Positions 44,241 to 53,828 are shown, counted from the stretch's first letter. The stretch is DNA of 64,000 bases from Amphritea japonica ATCC BAA-1530 (GCF_016592435.1 NZ_AP014545.1:1240001-1304000); one strand, 5' to 3'. Notes: generated by a model not told the origin, from the sequence alone. Translations and numbers: made by a program.

Positions 44241-45128
44241 ATGAGCGAAGAACTGGCAAAGCAGCAGAAAACCCGGGTTAATAAACTCCAGAAACGCCTA
44301 CGGCGTGAAACCGGACGTGCTATCGAAGATTTTAATATGATCGAAGATGGCGATAAGGTGATGGTCTGCTTATCCGGTGGTAAAGATTCCTTTGCCATGC
44401 TTGATATTCTGATGAACCTCCAGCGAAGCGCCCCCATCAGCTTTGAGCTTGTGGCGGTGAATATGGACCAAAAGCAGCCAGGTTTTCCCGAACATGTTCT
44501 TCCTGAGTATTTAAGCAAGCTTGAGGTTCCGTTTCATATTATCGAACGGGATACGTACTCAGTCGTAAAAGAGTTGGTGCCTGAGGGGAAAACTACTTGT
44601 GCACTTTGTTCGCGTCTGCGGCGTGGAACCTTGTATGGCTTTGCTGAAGAGATTGGTGCTACTAAAATTGCATTAGGGCACCATCGCGATGACATACTCG
44701 AAACTTTTTTCCTGAATATGTTTTATGGGGGAAAGCTGAAGTCGATGCCGCCGAAGCTGGTGAGTGATGACGGTAGGAATATGGTAATACGGCCATTAGC
44801 ATATGCGCGGGAAAAGGATATTGCCGCTTATGCTGAACTGCGTGAATTTCCGATTATTCCCTGTAACCTTTGTGGCTCTCAGGATGGTTTACAGCGTCAG
44901 GTAATTAAAGAGATGCTGCAGGACTGGGATAAACATCATCCGGGTCGAATTGAGACTATGTTTCGCTCTCTGAGGCATGTGGTTCCCTCCCATTTAGTCG
45001 ATACTGAACTGTTTGATTTTAAAAGTTTAGAGCGGGGATACCCTCACGGAATCACCGATCAAAACTCGGTGGCAAATAGCCAGGCAGCGAGTCCCGTTCC
45101 TGAAATGATCGACATTCTCTCCCTATGA
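44241..45128 (+). CDS. ttcA: tRNA 2-thiocytidine synthetase TtcA
   Basis: The protein is 295 aa from the ATG at 44241 ([14 protein letters not shown]); a TTG four codons upstream is possible. It has the PP-loop SGGKDSF that activates C32 of tRNA with ATP, then the two Cys motifs [12 protein letters not shown] and [11 protein letters not shown] that hold the 4Fe-4S cluster of Ttc[19 protein letters not shown] is also invariant in the family. The enzyme makes 2-thiocytidine-32 in some tRNAs. It is followed by the yaiI gene after 52 bases. Confidence 0.95.
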   Translation: MSEELAKQQKTRVNKLQKRLRRETGRAIEDFNMIEDGDKVMVCLSGGKDSFAMLDILMNLQRSAPISFELVAVNMDQKQPGFPEHVLPEYLSKLEVPFHIIERDTYSVVKELVPEGKTTCALCSRLRRGTLYGFAEEIGATKIALGHHRDDILETFFLNMFYGGKLKSMPPKLVSDDGRNMVIRPLAYAREKDIAAYAELREFPIIPCNLCGSQDGLQRQVIKEMLQDWDKHHPGRIETMFRSLRHVVPSHLVDTELFDFKSLERGYPHGITDQNSVANSQAASPVPEMIDILSL

Positions 45129-45180
45129 TCTGTGATTTTTTCGACGTTCTCATTTCTCTTATTCACGAGACTAACAACTG

Positions 45181-45634
45181 ATGAAGATATGGGTTGATGC
45201 AGATGCGTGTCCTAATGTTGTTAAGGAGATTCTTTTCCGGGCGGCAGAGCGCTTAGCGGTGGAAACGACCTTAGTTGCAAACCAGTTTCTGAACACCCCT
45301 CCTTCAAAGGTTATCAGTGCTGTGCAGGTGCCTGCGGGTTTTGATGTGGCAGATAATTATATTGTGCAAAAAAAGCCATCCTGGTGATCTGATCATTACT
45401 GCGGATATCCCCCTTGCCTCTGAGGTCCTTGAGAAGGGATGTCACGCATTGAATCCGCGTGGAGAGTTTTATACTCCTGAGAATATCCGCCAGCGGCTCA
45501 ATATGCGTGATTTTATGGATCAGTTGCGAAGTTCAGGGATCGATACCGGGGGGCCGGGGAAACTGGGGCAACAGGACCGCCAGCAGTTTGCTAATCAACT
45601 GGATCGCTTTTTGGCAAAGCATCTTCGCCGCTAG
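45181..45634 (+). pseudogene. yaiI: YaiI/YqxD (UPF0178) family protein, frameshifted in an A7 run
   Basis: Two frames together give one full-length member (about 150 aa). The first (45181 to 45387) reads [20 protein letters not shown], the family's acidic start, and ends at a stop just after QKKPSW. The second frame continues [20 protein letters not shown], then NPRGEFYT and [10 protein letters not shown] to the stop at 45634. With six instead of seven A at 45366-45372 the frame is continuous ([10 protein letters not shown]). All conserved segments are intact, so a base-call error or a very recent mutation is more likely than decay. The family is PIN-like and its function is unproven. Confidence 0.8.
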
Positions 45635-45772
45635 CGATTTTACCTGTTTTATTAATTGTCTTTTAAGCTGTGATAATGCTGTTCATTTGGTGAGTGCATT
45701 AGGGAAAACCTTTATTTTATTTTTGTTTTGTTCTACCGTCTTGGTTATTCAATAATAATAACTGAGATTGCT

Positions 45773-46552
45773 ATGAGTGATGCACTGCTAATCCGCGAAG
45801 ACTCTAACGGAGTCTGTCAACTGACATTAAACCGTCCTGATGCCTACAACTCTCTATCTATGGAGTTAATGAAGGCGCTGATCGCTACATTTGATGAAAT
45901 TGCTGAAGATTTATCGGTCCGTGTCGTTGTATTACGAGGGGGAGGGCGTGGTTTCTGTTCAGGGCATGACTTAAAACAGATGCTGGGTGAGGGCGAAGAA
46001 GAGTACTATCAGTGTACCTTTGATACCTGTTCTGAGTTAATGCAGCGGATTGTTAATCTGTCGGTACCGGTAATTGCACAAATCCACGGAGTAGCCACCG
46101 CTGCCGGTTGTCAGATAGTGGCTAGTTGCGATCTGGCTATCGCCAGCGACAAATCACGTTTTGCCACACCCGGTGTAAATATCGGGCTGTTTTGTTCTAC
46201 GCCCATGGTTGCACTTAGCCGGTCAGTTAGCAAAAAACATGCGATGGAGATGTTGCTGCTGGGGGATATGATCGGTGCTGAGCGCGCCTGGGAAATGGGG
46301 CTGATTAATTGGGTAGTAGATGACGAGCACCTGGAGAAGAAGACACGGGAAGTGGCGGATAAAATTTCAGCGAGCTCCCGTAAAGCTATTTCAATTGGGA
46401 AACAGGCATATGTACGTCAGATTGAAAAGCCTCTGAATGAAGCGTATACCGAATGTAGTCGAGTAATGACTGAAAACATGATGACGCACGATGCTGGTGA
46501 AGGTATCGATGCCTTTATCAATAAACGTAAGCCCAACTGGCAACATCGTTAA
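45773..46552 (+). CDS. Enoyl-CoA hydratase/isomerase family protein, ECHDC3-like
   Basis: The protein is 259 aa from the ATG at 45773. The crotonase fold is clear: LTLNRPDAYNSLS, then GGGRGFCSGHDLKQM for the first oxyanion-hole strand, and HGVATAAGCQIVASCDLAIA for the second. The sequence FATPGVNIGLFCSTPMVALSR is that of the ECHDC3 subgroup, in which the usual catalytic Glu positions of enoyl-CoA hydratase are not clearly kept, so the reaction is uncertain. It is transcribed alone and ends at a strong terminator. Confidence 0.87.
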   Translation: MSDALLIREDSNGVCQLTLNRPDAYNSLSMELMKALIATFDEIAEDLSVRVVVLRGGGRGFCSGHDLKQMLGEGEEEYYQCTFDTCSELMQRIVNLSVPVIAQIHGVATAAGCQIVASCDLAIASDKSRFATPGVNIGLFCSTPMVALSRSVSKKHAMEMLLLGDMIGAERAWEMGLINWVVDDEHLEKKTREVADKISASSRKAISIGKQAYVRQIEKPLNEAYTECSRVMTENMMTHDAGEGIDAFINKRKPNWQHR

Positions 46553-46574
46553 TCTTGTTTGTATGAATACAAAA

Positions 46575-46602
46575 AACCGCAGATTCTTCTGCGGTTTTTT
46601 TT
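46575..46602 (+). terminator. Rho-independent terminator after the crotonase gene
   Basis: AACCGCAGA-TTCT-TCTGCGGTT is followed by a T8 tract. Confidence 0.92.
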
Positions 46603-46704
46603 GTGCTGTGATTATCCATTAGTCGCAATAGGGTGTAATTAGAGCAGACTCTGTTATTATATTTTCAATAAGTAATAAGCTTATAACCTAAAGAAATATA
46701 ATAA

Positions 46705-46736
46705 GGTTCTAATCAATGAATATTGAATATAGAACC
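46705..46736. promoter_or_regulatory. Inverted repeat upstream of soxC
   Basis: GGTTCTA and TAGAACC (perfect 7-base arms) enclose an AT-rich centre that is itself nearly palindromic (TCAATGAATATTGA). It lies about 135 bases before soxC. It could be a regulator site for the sox operon, but no sox regulator gene is in the window. Confidence 0.35.
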
Positions 46737-46868
46737 AGGTTCTTCAGAAATCGCCTAGACATTGGTCGAGTTCTTTTATATTTCCTTTATGTATAAGGTT
46801 ATCTCAAATAATAATATAAAAGTGTTCTGATACCTTGTGTGTTGTGAACAGACCGTCTGGAGGCGTGG

Positions 46869-48194
46869 ATGTCCAATCGGATTAAGAACCTGTCGACCCG
46901 CGAGCTAATGGCTCAACTAGCGAAAGAATCTCAAGGTTTATCAATTTCTGATCGTCGGAATTTTTTGAAACAGGGTATGCTGGCAGCGGGAGCAGTGACT
47001 GCTACGACTGTTAGCGGACTGGCTGGCGCTGCAGGTAATAACCTGCCGCCGATGGAACCTGAGTGGGGCCGTCGCCTGGGTGCGGGTGTCATCGATAAAC
47101 CTTACGGGGTTCCCTCAGAGTATGAAAGTAGTGTAGTTCGACGCACGGTTCCCTGGTTGACAGCAGAGTCTATCGCCTCGATCAGTATGACCCCAATTCA
47201 GGATCTGAAAGGCATTATTACGCCAAATGGCCTGGTGTTTGAACGTTATCACGCGGGTGTTGCACAGATAAATCCTGAAGAACATCGTTTGATGATTCAC
47301 GGTTTGGTTGATCGTCCTATCGTATTCACCATGGAAGACTTAATGCGTTTTCCGTCGGTATCAGAGATCAAATTTATAGAGTGTCCGGCCAATGGCGGTA
47401 TGGAGTGGAAAGGGGCCCAAATGGAGGCGCTGCAGTTTACTCACGGTATGATGAGCTGCTGTGAGTGGACCGGTGTTCCGCTAAAAGTGTTGCTTGAAGA
47501 GGTTGGGGTAAAGCCAGAAGGCAAATGGTTACTGGCTGAAGGTGCTGATGGCTCGCACATGAGCCGCTCTATTCCTATCGAAAAAGCACTGGAGGACACA
47601 CTGGTCGTCTACGCGCAAAACGGCGAGATGCTGCGACCTGAACAGGGATATCCGTTGCGTCTGTTAAACCCTGGCTGGGAAGGTAATACCTCAATTAAGT
47701 GGCTACGTCGAATTGAAGTGGGTGATAAACCCTGGTACCACCGCGAAGAAACTTCTAAATATACAGACCTGATGGCCGATGGGCGTGCGCGAAAGTTCAC
47801 CTTTGTTCAGGAAACTAATTCGGTTATTACCAATCCATGCCCGGAAAAACCCATTATTAAAAGTGGATTGATTGAGATAGAGGGTCTTGCCTGGACCGGC
47901 AGGGGGAAGATCAAACAGGTCGATATCTCTTTCGATGGCGGTGTGAGCTGGGTGCCTGCAAAGCTAAAAGGTTTGGTGCTTGATAAGGCGCTGACACGTT
48001 TTAGTCTGGTTACTAAGTGGGATGGTCAACCCTGGTTGCTACAAAGTCGTGCTATTGATGAAACAGGTTATGTTCAGCCTACTTTAGGCCAGTTGCGAGA
48101 GGCTCGGGGTACGAATTCAATTTATCATAAGAACTCAATTCATACCTGGAAAGTTGAAGCAAACGGAGGGGTTAAAAATGTACAAATTAGTTAA
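46869..48194 (+). CDS. soxC: Sulfane dehydrogenase subunit SoxC (molybdenum cofactor)
   Basis: The 441-aa protein is exported by the Tat system: DRRNFLKQGMLAAGAVTA around 32-49 is a twin-arginine signal with an extended N-region. The mature part is of the sulfite-oxidase family, with the conserved Cys that binds molybdenum in FIECPANGG and the dimerisation domain with KIKQVDISFDGG. SoxCD removes six electrons from the sulfane sulfur bound to SoxY and allows complete oxidation of thiosulfate to sulfate without sulfur globules. It is the first gene of the sox operon and overlaps soxD by 17 bases. Confidence 0.93.
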   Translation: MSNRIKNLSTRELMAQLAKESQGLSISDRRNFLKQGMLAAGAVTATTVSGLAGAAGNNLPPMEPEWGRRLGAGVIDKPYGVPSEYESSVVRRTVPWLTAESIASISMTPIQDLKGIITPNGLVFERYHAGVAQINPEEHRLMIHGLVDRPIVFTMEDLMRFPSVSEIKFIECPANGGMEWKGAQMEALQFTHGMMSCCEWTGVPLKVLLEEVGVKPEGKWLLAEGADGSHMSRSIPIEKALEDTLVVYAQNGEMLRPEQGYPLRLLNPGWEGNTSIKWLRRIEVGDKPWYHREETSKYTDLMADGRARKFTFVQETNSVITNPCPEKPIIKSGLIEIEGLAWTGRGKIKQVDISFDGGVSWVPAKLKGLVLDKALTRFSLVTKWDGQPWLLQSRAIDETGYVQPTLGQLREARGTNSIYHKNSIHTWKVEANGGVKNVQIS

Positions 48195-49185
48195 AGTGTC
48201 CCTTCAGGCTACAGCGATTTCTGCAGCGCTTCTGCTAGCTTCAGGTTCTCTGAGTGCAGCTGAAAAATATGGTTTTGGTAAGACTGCAACCGAGGCTGAA
48301 ATTCAGGGCTGGGATATTGATATACGTCCAGATGGAATGGGTTTGCCTGCCGGTGAGGGCTCTGTCGCGGATGGTGAAGAACTGTATGAGCAGCTCTGTG
48401 CTACTTGCCATGGATTATTCGGTGAGGGTGAAGGGCGCTGGCCTGTTCTGGCCGGTGGAGAGGATACTCTGACCGAGGAAAGGCCTGTAAAAACGGTAGG
48501 TAGCTACTGGCCATATGCGAGTACTCTTTATGATTATATTCGCCGGGCAATGCCGTTCACCGCCCCTCGTTCTCTGAGTGACGAGCAGACCTATCAATTA
48601 GCCGCTTATGTGTTATATCTGAACGAAGTCGTTGATGAAGAGTTTGTTGCAAACCAGGATACGTTGGCTAAAGTTGAAATGCCGAACCGTGATGGTTTCT
48701 TTGTTGATCCAAGGCCTGACGTAAAGAATGTGCGTTGTATGGATAACTGTGCTGACCCGGCTAAGCTCAATATTGTTGGTACTCTACAAGGGATAACGCC
48801 TGTCGGTCACTTTGTGGAAGGGGCTGATGCACCGGCAGCATCGCACCATGCTCAGGAGTTGAAAGAGCGAAAGTTGCAAGGTGAAGATGTAGCGGATGAG
48901 GCTGAGCATGCTGTTTCATTGTCTGACACAGCGGTCGCTGGACGAAAGACCTATGATAATGCATGTCAGGCATGCCATGCTTCAGGTCTGGCTGGTTCGC
49001 CAAAACTGGGGGATAAAGCAGACTGGAAAACGCGTATCGATCAGGGTATCCCGGTGCTTGTTGAGCATGCTATAAATGGCTTTACTGGCAACAACGGTAT
49101 TATGCCACCCAAAGGTGGACGGAATGATTTGACGGATGAACAGGTTAACCAAGCGGTAACCTATATGGTTGAGTCAAGCCAGTAG
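48178..49185 (+). CDS. soxD: Sulfane dehydrogenase subunit SoxD (dihaem cytochrome c)
   Basis: The protein is 335 aa from the ATG at 48178, with GGAGGGG just upstream inside soxC. A Sec signal peptide ends at SLSAAEKYGFG. There are two haem-binding sites, CATCH near residue 78 and CQACH near 265, each followed by a Met-containing segment (RRAMPF; GIMPPKGG). A Cys-x3-Cys pair lies between them (VRCMDNCADP). It is the electron-accepting partner of SoxC in the periplasm. A charged linker separates the two cytochrome domains. Confidence 0.92.
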   Translation: MYKLVKVSLQATAISAALLLASGSLSAAEKYGFGKTATEAEIQGWDIDIRPDGMGLPAGEGSVADGEELYEQLCATCHGLFGEGEGRWPVLAGGEDTLTEERPVKTVGSYWPYASTLYDYIRRAMPFTAPRSLSDEQTYQLAAYVLYLNEVVDEEFVANQDTLAKVEMPNRDGFFVDPRPDVKNVRCMDNCADPAKLNIVGTLQGITPVGHFVEGADAPAASHHAQELKERKLQGEDVADEAEHAVSLSDTAVAGRKTYDNACQACHASGLAGSPKLGDKADWKTRIDQGIPVLVEHAINGFTGNNGIMPPKGGRNDLTDEQVNQAVTYMVESSQ

Positions 49186-49271
49186 TACATGGTTAATTGT
49201 TACCTCTGCAGAGGTAACTTTTAGTATAAAAATAACAATAAACAGAGAATGGTAATTCCGGAGGAATGCGA

Positions 49272-49634
49272 ATGCGTAAGCTGAAAACCTTGTTATGTGT
49301 GACAGGTTTACTGGCGATGCTGTCAGCAGGTTCTGCTCAGGCCGCAGGTCAGGAGGAGATGATTGAGATGGGTAAGGCAGTATATCTGAATAAATCCAGA
49401 GGTAACTGTGTATCTTGTCACCAGATCGATGACCCTGATGCCACTCAGGCAGGTAATCAGGGACCGCCAATTGTGGCCATGAAACAGAGGTTCCCAGATA
49501 AAGCTGTGCTCCGTGCACAGGTTTGGGATGCCACCGTTAATAACCCTATAACAATTATGCCCCCGTTGGGTAAGCACTGGATTCTTTCTGAAGCAGAGAT
49601 CGATGCTGTAGTCGAATACGTTTACCAGTTTTAA
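49272..49634 (+). CDS. soxX: Cytochrome c subunit SoxX
   Basis: The protein is 120 aa. The ATG at 49272 is chosen over the one at 49266 because GGAGG ends only 1 base before the latter and 7 before the former. A signal peptide ends in SAQAAG. The haem site is CVSCH with the axial Met in IMPPLGKHWILS. SoxX pairs with SoxA in the enzyme that couples thiosulfate to the SoxY cysteine. It is followed by soxY after 51 bases. Confidence 0.92.
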   Translation: MRKLKTLLCVTGLLAMLSAGSAQAAGQEEMIEMGKAVYLNKSRGNCVSCHQIDDPDATQAGNQGPPIVAMKQRFPDKAVLRAQVWDATVNNPITIMPPLGKHWILSEAEIDAVVEYVYQF

Positions 49635-49685
49635 TTTACAGTGCAAAAAATAAATTGATGTCCCGATAGATAGAGGATTTTAAGA

Positions 49686-50141
49686 ATGATGAATCGTCGT
49701 AAAGTAATTAAGGCACTCGCGACTGGTGGTGCTTTGATTGGTGCAAGTGTCTTGATGCCAGGCCTGGCTTTTGCCGGTTGGAATAAAGAAGCCTTTAGCT
49801 CAGAGAACCAAAGCATGGCTATGAAAGCACTGTTGGGTGCTGAGCCTGCTGAAAGTGCAGAAATTAACCTGAAGGCGCCTAGTATTGCTGAAAATGGCGC
49901 CGTTGTGCCGGTTACTGTGAAGACGGGTGCTGCGAATGTTGAATCGATCAGTATTTTTGTAGAAGGCAATCCAACACCCTTAGTTGCCGAATTTATGATT
50001 CCGGCAGGCACTAAAGCTGAAGTGTCTACCCGTATTCGTATGGGTAAAACTTCTAATATTACCGCTGTAGTGAAAGCAGATGGCCAGCTTCTGAGTGCGT
50101 CTCAGGAAACAAAAGTGACCATCGGTGGTTGTGGCGGATAA
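49686..50141 (+). CDS. soxY: Sulfur carrier subunit SoxY
   Basis: The 151-aa protein has a Tat-type signal (NRRKVIKALATGGALIG) and ends in the diagnostic flexible arm GGCGG, whose Cys carries the thiosulfate-derived sulfur chain between the Sox enzymes. The middle region has the Ig-like fold residues VPVTVKTG. It is exported folded with SoxZ, which has no signal of its own and is encoded next, 26 bases on. Confidence 0.95.
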   Translation: MMNRRKVIKALATGGALIGASVLMPGLAFAGWNKEAFSSENQSMAMKALLGAEPAESAEINLKAPSIAENGAVVPVTVKTGAANVESISIFVEGNPTPLVAEFMIPAGTKAEVSTRIRMGKTSNITAVVKADGQLLSASQETKVTIGGCGG

Positions 50142-50167
50142 GTTAAGGCTTTATAGAAGAGGAAAGA

Positions 50168-50485
50168 ATGATGGCTGGAATTATGAAAGTTAAGGCTAAG
50201 TCAAAAAAAGAGATGACTAGCGTTAAGCTGATGGCTAAGCACATTATGGAAAGTGGTCAGCGTAAAGATAAAAAGACCGGTGAGCCTATTCCTGCAATGT
50301 TTTTGCAGGGTATAACCGTTCAACACGCAGGTAAAACTGTCTTTGAAGCAAACCTGGGAACAGCGGTTTCAAAAAACCCATATTTGGCGTTTACTTTTGC
50401 CGGTGGCGCGAAGGGTGATGAGCTGACAATCAGTTGGGTTGAGAGTACAGGTAAGACAGGCACTGAAACTGCCGCCATTAAATGA
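50168..50485 (+). CDS. soxZ: Sulfur carrier partner SoxZ
   Basis: The 105-aa protein, with no signal peptide, has the SoxZ sequence landmarks: KVKAKSKKEMTSVKLMAKHIMESGQRKDKKTGEPIPA split by charged turns, then VFEANLGTAVSKNPYLAFTF and LTISWVES. It forms the SoxYZ heterodimer and hitchhikes with SoxY through the Tat path. It may start at either of the two adjacent ATG codons (50168 or 50171). Confidence 0.94.
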   Translation: MMAGIMKVKAKSKKEMTSVKLMAKHIMESGQRKDKKTGEPIPAMFLQGITVQHAGKTVFEANLGTAVSKNPYLAFTFAGGAKGDELTISWVESTGKTGTETAAIK

Positions 50486-50553
50486 TTTGAGCGGGGGCTT
50501 TGCGGAAGGTCTAACCCCCGTTCTTCTTACCTGTATAGCTGTGGAGTGTATTG

Positions 50554-51420
50554 ATGAAAATAATAAAAACGATGGCATTCGGCATGGGGCTTGTATTAAG
50601 CGCTCAGGTATCTCAGGCGGCAGATTCAGGCTTTACCCTGGAAACTGTTAACCCTGAGGCTGACCGAGTTGCCCTGCAAAACTATTTCAAAAAGCGTTTT
50701 CCGGATTCTGAACTGAGCGATTATGTTAATGGTATTTATGCTGTCGATTCCTCCTCGAGAGAGCAGTGGGAAGAGATAGAAGAATTTCCTCCTTACGAGT
50801 TTGCGGTTGAAGAGGGCGAAGCTCTGTTTAATACCTCATTTGCTAACGGAAAGGGTTATGCCGATTGCTTCGAAAATGGTGGAGTGGGTATTCGTCATAA
50901 CTTCCCTTATTGGAGTAAAGATGAGGGGACCGTTAAGACTTTGGAAATGGAGATCAATGAGTGCCGCGAAGCGAATGGTGAATCACCATTGAAGTGGAGT
51001 AAGGGGGATATTGCAAAGATCTCTGCTTATATGGCCTGGACATCCCGTGATCAGGTTGTTGATGTAAAAATTCCGGAAGATGATACGCGCGCCATGGCCG
51101 CTTACCTGGATGGTAAAAAATTCTTCTACGCTAAGCGCGGACAGCTGAATCTTTCCTGTGCTAACTGTCATGTTCAGGGTGCAAATATTCGAATCCGTGC
51201 AGATCTGCCAAGTCCACAGTTAGGGCACACCACTCACTTCCCTGTGTTTCGTTCTAAATGGGGCGCGCTGGGTACCCTTCATCGTCGCTATTCTGGTTGT
51301 CATAAGGATTCCCGCTCCCAGCCACTTAAGCCGCAGACTGAAACTTTCCGTAACCTGGAATACTTCCAGAGCTATATGAATAATGGTCTGGTCATTAATG
51401 GTCCTGGTGCACGTAAGTAA
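50554..51420 (+). CDS. soxA: Cytochrome c subunit SoxA
   Basis: The protein is 288 aa from the ATG at 50554 (GGAG 7 bases before); an in-frame start one codon upstream is possible. The signal peptide ends at SQAAD. The C-terminal domain has one haem site, CANCH, and the conserved active-site Cys in YSGCHKDSRSQP, which becomes the persulfide haem ligand. The N-terminal domain has lost its haem and keeps two Cys (ADCFENGG; NECREANG), probably a disulfide, as in monohaem-type SoxA. With SoxX it makes the thiosulfate-SoxY ligating enzyme. Confidence 0.93.
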   Translation: MKIIKTMAFGMGLVLSAQVSQAADSGFTLETVNPEADRVALQNYFKKRFPDSELSDYVNGIYAVDSSSREQWEEIEEFPPYEFAVEEGEALFNTSFANGKGYADCFENGGVGIRHNFPYWSKDEGTVKTLEMEINECREANGESPLKWSKGDIAKISAYMAWTSRDQVVDVKIPEDDTRAMAAYLDGKKFFYAKRGQLNLSCANCHVQGANIRIRADLPSPQLGHTTHFPVFRSKWGALGTLHRRYSGCHKDSRSQPLKPQTETFRNLEYFQSYMNNGLVINGPGARK

Positions 51421-51438
51421 CCTAGAGGAGAAAGAATC

Positions 51439-51861
51439 ATGAAAAAAGCACTGATTTTTGTCGCTGCACTGGCGCTGACTCCAACTTTTGTTGCGGCGGA
51501 AAGCTTTGAAAATGCATACCTGAAAGCGCGGGCTATGTATGGTCCTGGAGCGGTATTTGAGTGGAACGGTAACCAGTATGCCGCCATTCATGAGGAGGAA
51601 GCTGAAGCGGATGTTGCAGCGACGGCTGAGAATGCTCAGATGATGATTGATAAAGCAAAAGCGAAAAATAAAGAAGTCGCTGAGCTTGGTTTTGAGTGGA
51701 AACTCACTCGAGGGATTATCAAGGATGCGGAAACTGCTTTAGCGGCAGGAGAATACCGCAAGGCTTTGGACCTGGCTGCACAGGCTAAGTACCATGCCCG
51801 AATGGGTATTAAACAGTATCATTACTCCCAGTCAAACTGGCAGGCCTCCGTCCCTCAGTAA
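51439..51861 (+). CDS. soxK: SoxXA-binding protein SoxK (SAXB)
   Basis: The 140-aa periplasmic protein has a clear signal peptide (MKKALIFVAALALTPTFVAA). The mature part is helical, rich in Ala, Glu and Lys, with AEALGEY-like segments (ETALAAGEYRKALDLAAQAK) and a Tyr/His/Gln-rich end. This fits the small SoxK/SoxXA-binding protein that sits between soxA and soxB in several sox operons and raises SoxXA activity. The naming leans partly on this position. Confidence 0.8.
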   Translation: MKKALIFVAALALTPTFVAAESFENAYLKARAMYGPGAVFEWNGNQYAAIHEEEAEADVAATAENAQMMIDKAKAKNKEVAELGFEWKLTRGIIKDAETALAAGEYRKALDLAAQAKYHARMGIKQYHYSQSNWQASVPQ

Positions 51862-51928
51862 CAGGGACTCCTAATCACTGCGGCCGTTTGGCCGCAGATT
51901 TTAATCCGTATCGATTCAGGTATTCGCT

Positions 51929-53695
51929 ATGTCAATGTCACGCCGTGAGTTTGCCCAATTAATGGGGCTGGCTGGTGCAGCCGGAATGCTTCCACTGCAA
52001 GGTTTTGCTGCTAAGAAGCAGTCAGCAGAGCTCTACGAAGTTCCAAGTTTTGGTAATGTAAGATTGCTGCATATTACTGATTGTCATGCGCAGTTAAAGC
52101 CGATCTATTTTCGTGAGCCCAATGTTAATCTGGGTGTTGGTGGTGCGCGGGGAAATGCTCCCCATCTGGTCGGTGATAAGTTGCTGAATCATTTTGGAAT
52201 CCAGGCAAACTCACTGGAAGCGCATGCGTTTACTTGTCTCAATTACGACAGTGCAGCGCTAAAATATGGCAAGGTCGGTGGCTTTGCTCATATCAAGACG
52301 CTGGTAAACCGCTTACGACAGAGTTATGGCAGTGAAAACACCCTGTTGTTGGACGGAGGAGATACCTGGCAGGGCTCGGGAACTGCGTTTAAAACCAGGG
52401 GGATGGATATGGTTGAAGCGTCCAATGATTTGGGTGTGGATATTATGACCGGTCACTGGGAATTTACCTATCATCAGGAAGAAGTGCTAAAAAACATTAA
52501 AGCCTTTAAGGGGGAGTTTCTGGCTCAGAATGTTTTTATTACCGAAGATGCGCTGTTTGAAGGAGCAGATGAGTATATCCATGATGAAGATTCGGGACGG
52601 GTATTTAAGCCCTATACTATTCGTGAAATGGGTGGTGCACGTGTAGCGGTTATCGGTCAGTGTTTTCCTCGAACTAAAATTGCCAATCCCGCCCGTTTTA
52701 TCCCAGACTGGACCTTTGATATTTACGATGACTCCTTACAGGAGTTGGTTGATGAGATTCGGGGGGCGGAATCGGTTGATGCGGTTATCGTCATCTCTCA
52801 CAACGGTATGGATGTTGACCTGGAAATGGCCCGCAGGGTTAGTGGTGTCGATGTGATTCTTGGTGGTCATACACATGACGGCATACCTGCGCCAACGATT
52901 GTCCAGAATAATGGTGGTAAGACTCTTGTTTGTAACGTGGGTTCAAATGGCAAGTTTGTCGGGGTAATGGATCTGGATATTCGGAATGGTAAGGTACAGG
53001 ATTTCCGCTATCGCTTGTTGCCGGTATTTTCTGACCTTATTCCAGCCGATCCACAGATGACCCAATTAATTGATGATATTCGCGCGCCGCATATGCCCTG
53101 GTTAAGTGAAGAGCTTGCGGTTGCGGATGAGTTGATGTTCCGCAGAGGAAACTTTAACGGCACATTCGATCAGGTAATCTGTGATGCCTTACGCAATGTG
53201 AATGATGCGCATATATCGCTATCACCGGGCTTCCGCTGGGGTACAACGGTACTTAAAGGGCAGATGGTGACAATGGAGCATGTATTGGATCAAACTTGTC
53301 TGACGTATCCGGAAACCTATGTCCGCGAGATGAAAGGGGAAGAGCTGAAGCTAATTCTTGAAGACGTAGCGGATAATCTGTTTAACCCTGACCCGTATCT
53401 ACAGTCCGGGGGGGACATGGTACGGGTCGGCGGCTTTGATTATGTTTGTGACCCAACTCAGCCGATTGGTAAGCGAATCAGTGAGATGACACTGGATAAC
53501 GGTGAAAAGATTGACGCGTCCAAAAGCTATAAGGTCTCCGGTTGGGCAACCGTAGGGGCCCGCTCGGAGGGTGCTGATATATGGGATGTTGTAGCAACAC
53601 ACTTGCGTGATAGAAAGGTTGCCAGTATCGATAAGCTGAACACGCCGAAGCTAAAAAATGTGGCGGGTAACCCGGGGATTCTAGATTACAGTTGA
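51929..53695 (+). CDS. soxB: Thiosulfohydrolase SoxB
   Basis: The 588-aa protein has a Tat signal (SRREFAQLMGLAGAAGM). Dimanganese-site motifs of the 5'-nucleotidase-like fold are all present: HITDCHAQ near 49, LLDGGDTWQGS near 141, GHWEF near 172 and GGHTHDG near 310. The C-terminal domain closes over the SoxY arm. It hydrolyses the terminal sulfone as sulfate. It is the last gene of the operon and ends at a terminator, completing a full set (SoxXA, YZ, B, CD). Confidence 0.95.
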   Translation: MSMSRREFAQLMGLAGAAGMLPLQGFAAKKQSAELYEVPSFGNVRLLHITDCHAQLKPIYFREPNVNLGVGGARGNAPHLVGDKLLNHFGIQANSLEAHAFTCLNYDSAALKYGKVGGFAHIKTLVNRLRQSYGSENTLLLDGGDTWQGSGTAFKTRGMDMVEASNDLGVDIMTGHWEFTYHQEEVLKNIKAFKGEFLAQNVFITEDALFEGADEYIHDEDSGRVFKPYTIREMGGARVAVIGQCFPRTKIANPARFIPDWTFDIYDDSLQELVDEIRGAESVDAVIVISHNGMDVDLEMARRVSGVDVILGGHTHDGIPAPTIVQNNGGKTLVCNVGSNGKFVGVMDLDIRNGKVQDFRYRLLPVFSDLIPADPQMTQLIDDIRAPHMPWLSEELAVADELMFRRGNFNGTFDQVICDALRNVNDAHISLSPGFRWGTTVLKGQMVTMEHVLDQTCLTYPETYVREMKGEELKLILEDVADNLFNPDPYLQSGGDMVRVGGFDYVCDPTQPIGKRISEMTLDNGEKIDASKSYKVSGWATVGARSEGADIWDVVATHLRDRKVASIDKLNTPKLKNVAGNPGILDYS

Positions 53696-53727
53696 TTTTG
53701 ATAGGTTGATCTTTTGAAATTTTCCAC

Positions 53728-53750
53728 AGGGGCTTAATGCCCCTTTTTTT
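53728..53750 (+). terminator. Rho-independent terminator of the sox operon
   Basis: AGGGGC-TTAAT-GCCCCT is followed by a T7 tract, 32 bases after the soxB stop. Confidence 0.88.
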
Positions 53751-53828
53751 GTTCTTTGATAGCCGTAGAAGGGAAAGCGGTTCTACTCGAAGGAGGCATC
53801 CGCTAGAATGTGCGCACGAGTTTAAGCG

